This document shows positions 31,494-37,402 of a stretch of DNA of 37,402 nucleotides, piece by piece. This stretch comes from Lentisphaeria bacterium (lineage in GTDB: Bacteria > Verrucomicrobiota > Lentisphaeria > Victivallales > UBA1829), in assembly GCA_017456495.1 (NCBI GenBank), contig JAFTJI010000131.1, positions 1-37,402 on the forward strand. Direction: 5' to 3'. Every line of letters begins with the position of its first letter. Within the stretch, counting starts at the first letter, position 1. The notes beneath the pieces are model-generated. The model searched no databases, was not told the origin of the DNA, and saw nothing but the letters and a program-made list of their open reading frames with translations. A program made the translations under genes and the position numbers.

Positions 31494-32954
31494 TTATCTT
31501 GACCAGCCCTGGATTTTATAATTTTTCTCAAAGAGTTTCCGTTCCGGGGCTCCGGATGCAGGCTTGAACCAAATCTCAAAGCGCGCGCCGTAAAACTGTT
31601 CCCACTCTCCTTCGTAGATCGTAAAGTGCATGGCTGAGAAAAATTGTTCGTTGGGGTCATCGGACCAGCCGGGGTTGCAAGTTGAAGCCATCGCGAGTCT
31701 TCTTGCGGAGAGCGGAGTGCCTTTTGTGATTTCAAATGCTTTCAGGTAAATGGAACCTTTTTCGCCGGGATTGCACCAGACTTCCGCATCATAGATCCCC
31801 CACTGATAACTGTCCCGCAGAATCAAATCCGGTTTCCCCTTCCGGATGCTTCCGGCCGGCAGAAGTTTTTTCCAATCTTTCGCAGCAAGCAAGGCAGAAA
31901 ATTCTTTGTCTGTCCAGTCCAGCGCAGCTTTGGTCATTTGCCGTCCGGGAACGGAGGTTTCATCAAAAATATTCACCAATGCCCCGCCGCACAGAAACCG
32001 GGTTTCCCAGGTGTTTTTGGAGTGTTCTGTTTTCAGCCGGGGATGCATAAGCGAACTGTTCCACGGCTTTCCGGAAAAACCAATTTCGAAGCGGAACTGG
32101 GACCGCTGTGACAGATCACTGTGAAAACTGGAGTAATACTGGTGCAGAGTCGGGATGATTTTTCCATTCTGATCCCGGAAGTAGCGGACGGCGTGGAGCG
32201 TGTTCGGGTGTTCCTGATACAACCGCCATTCGCAATTGGAAGCAAGGTATCTCAAAAGCAAATCTTTTCCCTCCGGTGTGGAAAGGAGTTGTTTCAATGC
32301 GGGAAGAGTACACTCTGCCTGATCTGACAGTTTTTCTCCTTTGCCGATAGCGGAAAGGACATATTTCTGAAAAGAGTTTTCCGGTGTTTTTTTCCAGTTC
32401 ACATCAAAAGTAAAGCTGCCATTGTTCTTTTCCGGTTCAGCCAGTTTGATATTTTCCGGTAATTTCAGATTCTTTGCAAAGTTATCCTGATGGGCTTCTG
32501 TGATTGCTTTGAAAAATTGTTTTGACTCTTCCGGAGTCATGACTGCACCTTTCCGGGCAAGGATAAACATGAATTTTTTTTCTTTCGGCAGGAGAAACGC
32601 GGGATTTTTACCGATGAGATAGGTCATCAGCTGTTTTTTTGAGGAATCTCCCGCTATCAAAATCAGGTGCAGCTCGCTGCCATCCAATTTCCATGACATT
32701 TTTATTTCCGGAAAATCTTTGCCGGTCTTCTCTTTATATTTCTGCCGCATTTGGTTCCATTGCTTAAGCTGTTTTTCTGACCGGATGATTTCCGCAGAAC
32801 CGTCCGGGTTGAGTTTGTAAGCGACTTCAAAGTGGCTGATTTTCCCGTTATTTTCCGGAACAGAGAGATACCATACCCCGTTTGTCAGATCTGGACTTGC
32901 GCCATGCAGGAGAAAGATAGCAGTAAAGATCAAGAGAAAAAAGAGTTTTTTCAT
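31494..32954 (-). CDS. Exported protein of unknown function
   Basis: A 486-aa protein with a signal peptide (MKKLFFLLIFTAIFLLHGAS). Residues about 20-130 look like a lipocalin- or META-like beta domain (GVWYLSVPENNGKISHFEVA; SWKLDGSELHLILIA). The remainder is rich in aromatic residues and has two blocks that could be repeats or enzymatic (LLRYLASNCEWRLYQEHPNT; WGIYDAEVWCNPGEKGSIYL). I recognise no family. The start at 32954 is chosen for AGGAGG 8 nt upstream and because it begins the signal peptide; an in-frame ATG at 32972 lies before that site. It stands alone between the aminotransferase operon and the repeat region. Confidence 0.72.
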   Translation of the reverse strand: MKKLFFLLIFTAIFLLHGASPDLTNGVWYLSVPENNGKISHFEVAYKLNPDGSAEIIRSEKQLKQWNQMRQKYKEKTGKDFPEIKMSWKLDGSELHLILIAGDSSKKQLMTYLIGKNPAFLLPKEKKFMFILARKGAVMTPEESKQFFKAITEAHQDNFAKNLKLPENIKLAEPEKNNGSFTFDVNWKKTPENSFQKYVLSAIGKGEKLSDQAECTLPALKQLLSTPEGKDLLLRYLASNCEWRLYQEHPNTLHAVRYFRDQNGKIIPTLHQYYSSFHSDLSQRSQFRFEIGFSGKPWNSSLMHPRLKTEHSKNTWETRFLCGGALVNIFDETSVPGRQMTKAALDWTDKEFSALLAAKDWKKLLPAGSIRKGKPDLILRDSYQWGIYDAEVWCNPGEKGSIYLKAFEITKGTPLSARRLAMASTCNPGWSDDPNEQFFSAMHFTIYEGEWEQFYGARFEIWFKPASGAPERKLFEKNYKIQGWSR

Positions 32955-33077
32955 GAGGGCTGCCTCCTTCATAAATAGTTATGTTCAGCAGTAATCTATC
33001 ATCAATATTCTTTGTTTTCAAGTGGTTTCGGCAGGATGGAGAAAGGTTTTTGCGGAAAAAAACTGATTCTTTCATGG

Positions 33078-33203
33078 AAAAAAGTTTGCTCAATAACTAT
33101 TTTCCTATCAAAAAAGTTTGCTCAATAAATATTTTCCCATGAAAAAAGTTAGCTCAATAAATACTTCCCCATCAAAAAAAATGCTCAATCCCCCCTTAAA
33201 ATC
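33078..33203. repeat. 32-bp tandem repeat, three full units plus a decayed fourth
   Basis: Units lie at 33078-33109, 33110-33141 and 33142-33173. Each contains AAAAAAGTTTGCTCAATAA (or a one-base variant) followed by an AT-rich half ending TTTTCCCAT-like. A fourth, shorter version is at 33174-33203. There is no spacer/repeat alternation, so it is not a CRISPR. The repeat lies upstream of the exported-protein gene and downstream of the third hairpin cassette on the minus strand. Confidence 0.85.
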
Positions 33204-33281
33204 AAAAAAAATGTTGCCAGTAATTCTCGCATCAATTACTGGCAACATTTGTAATATAAACGGGGAAAGATAAAAAATCAA
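33203..33281 (-). ncRNA. Promoter-hairpin-T-run cassette, copy 3 (minus strand)
   Basis: Reading the minus strand: TTGATT (33276-33281), 17-bp spacer, TATATT (33253-33258), then the same 15-bp stem (33235-33249 with 33210-33224), and eight T (33203-33211). The stem is identical to that of the two copies near 18.5 kb, whereas the 10-nt loop is TGATGCGAGA instead of CGATGCAGGG; GATGC is shared. The promoter spacer sequence is unrelated to that of the other copies, yet all parts are kept in place. Confidence 0.6.
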
Positions 33282-33342
33282 GGATATAGATGAAAATTTT
33301 ATAAAAAAAGATTGATTCTTCGTGATTTTTTCGTAATTTTTC

Positions 33343-33371
33343 TTGAAACCATTCCCAGACGACAGTATATT
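33343..33371 (+). promoter_or_regulatory. Promoter of the AraC-type regulator gene
   Basis: TTGAAA (33343-33348), 17-bp spacer, TATATT (33366-33371). It lies directly before the GGGAGG site and ATG at 33394, which rules out the longer in-frame start at 33343. Confidence 0.7.
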
Positions 33372-33393
33372 TTATGAGGGAGGAAAATATAAG

Positions 33394-34251
33394 ATGCAGA
33401 AAGTCTGGGAATCCACACAGTTCAAGGAAGTTTATCACGTCAATCCGACTCACTACGAGCCGGGAACGCCCTCTTTGCGGATCCAATCCTTCTGTCACTC
33501 TTTCAGCTATAAATCCTGGAGCGGCGGCTCTGAGATCCCCAGGTCCAGCATGATCGTTTCCATGCTTCTTGACGGCAAACAGAAAGTGACCCGGCTCAAC
33601 GGCACGGAAACGGTGGAATCTTCCGGTTATCTTGCGATCCTTGATTTGTCTGCTCCCGGTCAGAAATTTGAAACTGTCAGCGACTCTGCGGAACGCTATT
33701 TTGTACTTTATGAAACCAATCCCGTTTTGAAAACTCTTCTGAAAGAGATGTTTCCTGCCGGACTGCCCTCTTTTTATGCTGTCGATACGGAGAAACTGAA
33801 GATTTGTTTTGAAGCGATCCGGGACGAACTTTCCCGGCAGGATGCCGATGATTCCCGTATCGGTGGCTATGCTTATCAGCTGCTTCATGAAGCGATGGTG
33901 CAGTTCCCGGAAGACCCACTGCCGCAGCCGCTTGTGCTGGCAAAAAATTTTATCAACAACCATTTTCGCAATGTTCATCTGATGACCCGGGAAGAGATCG
34001 CAAAAGCGGCGTGTGTCAGCATTTCCACGCTCTCCAATCTTTTCCGGAAGCATTTGAACACAACGATCTGGCAGACGATTTGCGACAAGCGCATGGAGAA
34101 TGTAAAACAGCTTTTGACCTATTCCAACCACTCTGTCGAAGAAATTGCTCATGAGTGCGGCTTTACCTATGCCTATTATCTGGCGCGTGAGTTCAAAAAA
34201 CAGTTCGGGATCACCCCGCTGGAATACCGGAAACAAAGCCGTCTGCAATAA
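33394..34251 (+). CDS. AraC-family transcriptional regulator
   Basis: A 285-aa regulator. The N-terminal 170 residues form a cupin-like sensor (SMIVSMLLDGKQKVTRLNGT, GYLAILDLSAPGQKF). The C-terminal 100 residues hold the two helix-turn-helix motifs of AraC (TREEIAKAACVSISTLSNLF; SVEEIAHECGFTYAYYLARE, then FKKQFGITPLEYRKQ). It probably activates the exported esterase gene 96 bp downstream in response to a sugar or its degradation product; the ligand is not known. The start is set by GGGAGG and the promoter position. Confidence 0.92.
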   Translation: MQKVWESTQFKEVYHVNPTHYEPGTPSLRIQSFCHSFSYKSWSGGSEIPRSSMIVSMLLDGKQKVTRLNGTETVESSGYLAILDLSAPGQKFETVSDSAERYFVLYETNPVLKTLLKEMFPAGLPSFYAVDTEKLKICFEAIRDELSRQDADDSRIGGYAYQLLHEAMVQFPEDPLPQPLVLAKNFINNHFRNVHLMTREEIAKAACVSISTLSNLFRKHLNTTIWQTICDKRMENVKQLLTYSNHSVEEIAHECGFTYAYYLAREFKKQFGITPLEYRKQSRLQ

Positions 34252-34279
34252 GATGAAGGGAGTTTTTCATTAGACCTGC

Positions 34280-34307
34280 TTGAAAAATGCTGATCACCTG
34301 TTATATT
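34280..34307 (+). promoter_or_regulatory. Promoter of the esterase-PHP operon
   Basis: TTGAAA (34280-34285), 16-bp spacer, TATATT (34302-34307), 40 bp before the start codon at 34348. The -35 is adjacent to the end of the AraC-type gene, its presumed regulator. Confidence 0.6.
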
Positions 34308-34347
34308 TTTAACAGATATTCCTTAAACCAATCATGGAGAAATTCAA

Positions 34348-35697
34348 ATGAAATCATTGCTTTTCAGTACGATGCTGGCGGTCGGAACCCTGTTTTCCGT
34401 TCCTGTCCTTGCAGATGCACCCAAAACGCTTTCTGAAACCAGACCCGCTGAGCTGGCAAATGTTCACATCCATTGTCAGACCAACAAGTCTCCGCTTACT
34501 TACAAGCCGGGTGAAGAGATGGTTTTCACTTTTACCCTTGATACCGGAAAAGACAAACCCGGTGATTGGAAATTTTATTATGTCCGCAGGGGCGATGACA
34601 ACAAGACTTTCAAAGGATATGCGCCTGTTGATAAACCTCTTGTGATCAAAACGTCTCTGGATAAACCCGGTTTTGTCAGTGTGCATGTTGCTCTTTTCGA
34701 TGCTAAAAATAAAGTGATCCGGCAAGAACTCTCCAACTCAAAAGGAAGAAAATATAAACGCAATATTTACAGTCCTGCCGGAGCCGCTGTTTATCCGGAA
34801 CAGTTGACCGATTGCGGCGAACCTGCAGATTTTGATGCGTTCTGGGCAAAACAGAAAAAACGCCTCGCCGAAGTTCCGTTTATCGGAAAAGTTGAGAAAA
34901 AACTCGTGAAAGAGACCTCCAACGGTTATATTTATGCTCTTTCCATTCCCTGTGTTGCTCCCAGACCGGCGACCGGTTATCTGACGATCCCTAAAAAAGC
35001 GAAAGCGAAATCTCTGCCGATCTATGTAACTTTCTACGGTTACAGTGCAGCAAAACAGGGTATGCCCGGTGGTGTTTCTCAGAACAGAATCGCTCTCTTT
35101 GTCAATGCCCACGGACAGAAACTTGGAGAATCTGCAGAATATTACAAGAAGTTTTTCCAGTCCATCCGAAGCAAAAAATACAGTTATGCGTTTGATCCGG
35201 AAGAGAACAAAGATCCGGAAACAGCGTTCTTCAACGGCATGGCTCTGAGAAACCTCCGTGCGATGGAATATGCAAAAACACTGCCCGAATGGAACGGCAA
35301 AAAACTTGTCGTTCAGGGCGGAAGTCAGGGCGGACTTCAAACCATGTGGGCTGCTGCACTTGATCAGGATGTGACAGAAGCATATCCTTCTATCACCTGG
35401 TGCTGCGACCTCGCCGGAACAGATAAAAAACAGCGGATCAGCGGCGGCTGGCGAATCAAATACGTCCCCGCTCTGGATTACTACGACCCCGTCTTCATGG
35501 CAAAACGGATCAAGAAAGCGAAAGTTGATATCATCCGTGCCGGACTCGGCGACTATGTCTGCCCGCCCTCCGGTTTGGCAATCAGCTACAATAATCTTGC
35601 GACTCCGAACAAAACCATCCGCTGGTATCAGTCCAGCGACCACGGATTTGTCCCTCACAAGAAAGAAATTATTGTTTGGTCAACCGGTAAAAAATAA
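34348..35697 (+). CDS. Exported acetyl xylan esterase-like (CE7/AXE1-type) hydrolase
   Basis: A 449-aa protein with signal peptide MKSLLFSTMLAVGTLFSVPVLA, a beta-sandwich of about 110 residues (TYKPGEEMVFTFTLDTGK, GFVSVHVALFDAKN), and an AXE1-type alpha/beta hydrolase domain. The domain has LTDCGEPADFDAFWAKQKKR, TFYGYSA, the nucleophile elbow VQGGSQGGLQTMWA, Asp in GLGDYVCPPS and His in SSDHGFVPH. The triad is intact. It probably removes acetyl groups from xylan or oligosaccharides outside the cytoplasm. It is followed 11 bp later by a PHP-domain gene. Confidence 0.88.
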   Translation: MKSLLFSTMLAVGTLFSVPVLADAPKTLSETRPAELANVHIHCQTNKSPLTYKPGEEMVFTFTLDTGKDKPGDWKFYYVRRGDDNKTFKGYAPVDKPLVIKTSLDKPGFVSVHVALFDAKNKVIRQELSNSKGRKYKRNIYSPAGAAVYPEQLTDCGEPADFDAFWAKQKKRLAEVPFIGKVEKKLVKETSNGYIYALSIPCVAPRPATGYLTIPKKAKAKSLPIYVTFYGYSAAKQGMPGGVSQNRIALFVNAHGQKLGESAEYYKKFFQSIRSKKYSYAFDPEENKDPETAFFNGMALRNLRAMEYAKTLPEWNGKKLVVQGGSQGGLQTMWAAALDQDVTEAYPSITWCCDLAGTDKKQRISGGWRIKYVPALDYYDPVFMAKRIKKAKVDIIRAGLGDYVCPPSGLAISYNNLATPNKTIRWYQSSDHGFVPHKKEIIVWSTGKK

Positions 35698-35708
35698 GGT
35701 TTGTTTTT

Positions 35709-36569
35709 ATGAAAATCAGACAGAATCTTCATATTCACTCATCCCATTCCTGCGACTCCGCATGTGCCGCTCTGAATGACATTCAGAAAGAGATGATGGC
35801 TCTAGGCATGACAGAGTTCGGGATCAGTGACCATCTGCATACTCAGTACAACCTCTGTGATATTCAGGGGGCAAGAAATGATTTTCTCTGCTATGACCGT
35901 CCGAAAAACTTCCATTTCGGAATCGAGCTCAGCGGAATTTCCGAATGGGAACGGGATAAAATCGCGGCAGGCGATTATGTCCGTTATTTCGATGATCCGG
36001 TCTATGGGATCCGTTTTGAACAGGGCCCTTCCGACAGCCCCGTCTGCATCGGGATCACGGAAAAAGATATCAAAGATCTTGGAATCGAATATGTGATCGG
36101 CGGGGTGCATTGGCCCCTCTACTCCACTCCGGAAGAGGCTTATCATGACTTTTTCCGTCAGCAGATGTACCTGATCGAAAATCCTCTGGTGGATATTCTG
36201 GCGCATCCGTGGGATGCCATCGAAATGGCGGTGGGAGACTGGTATCATCATCGGGATAAGGAACATATCAAACACGAAGCGATCCTGAATATTCCTCAGG
36301 AATACAACGACAAACTGCTGGAAGCTCTGCTCAAACATAAGAAGTGTGCGGAGATCAACCTTGCAGTTGTTCTTTCTCCCTCCATTCCGGAGGCTTGCCG
36401 GAAATATTACTGGAATCTTCTCGCCCAGTGGCGCGAAGCAGGGGTGAAGTTCACCATCGGTTCAGACCAGCATTCTGCGCATTATGTGCCGATGATGTTC
36501 TCTGCCGCAGAACTGATTCTTGACTCCTACGGTTTCAAGGACAGCGATATCAAATATTTCTTTGAGTAG
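35709..36569 (+). CDS. PHP-domain phosphoesterase, histidinol-phosphatase-like
   Basis: A 286-aa cytoplasmic protein with PHP metal motifs: NLHIHSSHSCDS, FGISDHLHTQ, GIELSG, VIGGVHWPL, ILAHPWDA, and TIGSDQHSAH. The family includes histidinol phosphatases and other trinuclear metal phosphoesterases; no his operon is present, so the substrate is probably different. It ends 20 bp before a strong bidirectional terminator and is co-transcribed with the esterase gene. Confidence 0.86.
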   Translation: MKIRQNLHIHSSHSCDSACAALNDIQKEMMALGMTEFGISDHLHTQYNLCDIQGARNDFLCYDRPKNFHFGIELSGISEWERDKIAAGDYVRYFDDPVYGIRFEQGPSDSPVCIGITEKDIKDLGIEYVIGGVHWPLYSTPEEAYHDFFRQQMYLIENPLVDILAHPWDAIEMAVGDWYHHRDKEHIKHEAILNIPQEYNDKLLEALLKHKKCAEINLAVVLSPSIPEACRKYYWNLLAQWREAGVKFTIGSDQHSAHYVPMMFSAAELILDSYGFKDSDIKYFFE

Positions 36570-36584
36570 AGGCAATTTTGATAC

Positions 36585-36632
36585 AAAAAAAACGGGGCTG
36601 TGCAAGAAATTTTGCGGCAGCCCCGATTTTTT
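36585..36632. terminator. Bidirectional terminator between PHP and SGNH genes
   Basis: CGGGGCTG (36593-36600) pairs with CAGCCCCG (36618-36625); inner GCAA/TTGC adds to the stem. Runs of A before and T after let it stop the plus-strand PHP operon and the minus-strand SGNH gene. Confidence 0.88.
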
Positions 36633-36638
36633 TACGGC

Positions 36639-37250
36639 TTACTGGTTCCAAGCCTTGAGGAAGGTTTCGGCAATCATTCTGTAACCTTCATCTGTCGGAT
36701 GAACACCGTCTTTGGTCAGAAGAAGTCCGGTGTGACCGGGATGTTTCCGCCATTCATCACGGAACATGGAATCCAGAGGAATGATCCGGAGTTTCATTTC
36801 ATTGGCTGCTGCGCGTGCGGCAAGACAATATTCGGCATACATATCACCCTGTTCATACCAGTTGTTTCCTTCCGGTTCGGCAAGCGGGGTGGCAATGGAA
36901 ACTTTTTTGATTCCGTTGAGGATCGCAAGATGAGCCATCCAGACAAGGTTGCAGCGGTAGGCTTCAGCGGAGATCATGGGTTCATCCGCCCAGCAGCTGC
37001 GTCCGACCAGTGAATCATTGGTTCCGAGGAAGATGGAAACTGCATCTGGTTTTACATCCAGAACATCTCTCTGGAACCGCATAAGAGCGGTAATTGTTTT
37101 ATCTCCGCCGACTCCGGCGTTGATGATTTTGTTTTCCGGAAGGCGTTCCTGAAGAACGCCCACATAACCGGGATTCGCATGGGTGATACTGTCGCCGAAA
37201 CAGACAAGAGTTTCGCCGGGTTCGAGAAATTTTGTGGTCAGATCAAGCAT
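36639..37250 (-). CDS. SGNH/GDSL hydrolase-family protein
   Basis: A 203-aa protein with all four SGNH blocks: VCFGDSITHAN (Ser), GVGGDKT (Gly), FLGTNDS (Asn) and DGVHPTDEGY (Asp, His). It lacks a signal peptide and is probably an esterase acting on acylated sugars, fitting the acetyl-esterase gene nearby. The start at 37250 has AAAGGAGG upstream. A MITE-like element begins at 37264, immediately before the ribosome site, and its open frame continues in phase into this gene, so a spurious longer start is available at 37361. Confidence 0.9.
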   Translation of the reverse strand: MLDLTTKFLEPGETLVCFGDSITHANPGYVGVLQERLPENKIINAGVGGDKTITALMRFQRDVLDVKPDAVSIFLGTNDSLVGRSCWADEPMISAEAYRCNLVWMAHLAILNGIKKVSIATPLAEPEGNNWYEQGDMYAEYCLAARAAANEMKLRIIPLDSMFRDEWRKHPGHTGLLLTKDGVHPTDEGYRMIAETFLKAWNQ

Positions 37251-37263
37251 TTTATCCTCCTTT

Positions 37264-37402
37264 GAGGCAATTTCAAAAGTCTTCAAAAATGGCAGAAAAT
37301 TCTTGTTGCGATCTGCAAATGGAGCGTTTTCGGTGGTTACCCTGTGGGTAGCCACGCTCAAACTACCATTTCCAACTCATCAACAATCTTTTTTCAGCCA
37401 AA
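37264..37402 (-). mobile_element. MITE-like element, copy 3, cut by the window end
   Basis: 139 bp of the element are visible in reverse orientation, starting with the right-end repeat GAGGCAATTTCAAAAGTC. Outside the central module it matches copy 1 almost perfectly, so it is recent. It lacks the 24-bp module; the surrounding GTGGcTACCC/GGGTAaCCAC hairpin is joined by only a few bases. The expected 4-bp target duplication is CTTT (37260-37263); the other side is beyond the window. Confidence 0.85.

Noticed and set aside
33078..33203. CRISPR array.
   Set aside because: The units are contiguous 32-bp tandem repeats with no unique spacers, and no cas gene is in the window.
37251..37361. N-terminal extension of the SGNH hydrolase by 37 residues.
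   Set aside because: It is MITE-derived; AAAGGAGG immediately precedes the ATG at 37250.

Overview
The window looks like a chromosome segment from a Lentisphaerota (Victivallis-like) bacterium or a close relative. This rests on the DUF1559-type pseudopilin at 26919-27656 (class III signal, [21 protein letters not shown], and a C-terminal HDGH motif), on the many small carbohydrate or hydrolase operons, each with its own GntR- or AraC-type regulator, and on the mix of Gram-negative lipoproteins and exported enzymes. The assignment is inference from protein character, not from a marker gene. No phage, plasmid, CRISPR array or transposase gene is visible. One tRNA (Leu-CAA) is present.

Layout. 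84-4659: a GntR/LacI-type regulator stands divergent from a three-gene operon: a degenerate alpha/beta hydrolase, a fused MetF-MetV-like protein, and an MBL-fold hydrolase. 4899-5850: tRNA-Leu, a small lipoprotein and a small convergent gene. 5877-12536: a seven-gene minus-strand operon: alr, lipoprotein, a 1034-aa putative glycoside hydrolase, TSCPD protein, sugar isomerase, Sel1 protein, trmL. 12692-12892: a stand-alone 66-aa gene. 13111-18266: a minus-strand operon ileS-trpS-azlC-azlD. 18808-19374: a PTPS/QueD-like gene with a C-terminal zinc ribbon. 19678-22695: a 1005-aa zinc-ribbon/SPFH/coiled-coil/FHA protein, convergent with a sigma-70-family factor (22809-23465). 24105-27656: an operon of pseudopilin, metallophosphoesterase and alkaline phosphatase. 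27745-28590: amidohydrolase. 29170-31359: DegT/StrS aminotransferase plus creatininase-like hydrolase. 31494-32954: unrecognised exported protein. 33394-36569: AraC regulator, exported acetyl-xylan-esterase-like enzyme and PHP-domain phosphatase. 36639-37250: SGNH hydrolase.

The most unusual content lies between genes. (1) A short stem-loop cassette occurs three times (18450-18525, 18658-18732, and inverted at 33203-33281). Each copy has a near-consensus -35/-10 pair, then a perfect 15-bp hairpin starting where transcription should begin, then a T-run. It looks like a self-contained transcription unit for an RNA of about 45-50 nt. (2) A MITE-like element of 184-195 bp occurs three times (1322-1516, 23712-23895, 37264 to the window end). 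The two complete copies have 18-bp terminal inverted repeats and perfect 4-bp target duplications. Its centre carries a 24-bp module that is present in one orientation, inverted, or absent. (3) Two AT-rich palindromes in inverted orientation flank a direct repeat at 28845-28969, and a 32-bp tandem repeat lies at 33078-33203.

Many promoters share the form TTGAnn, 16-17 bp, TATATT, and Shine-Dalgarno sites of the AGGAGG type decide most starts. Several genes with degenerate active sites (the alpha/beta hydrolase and the QueD-like protein) deserve attention.
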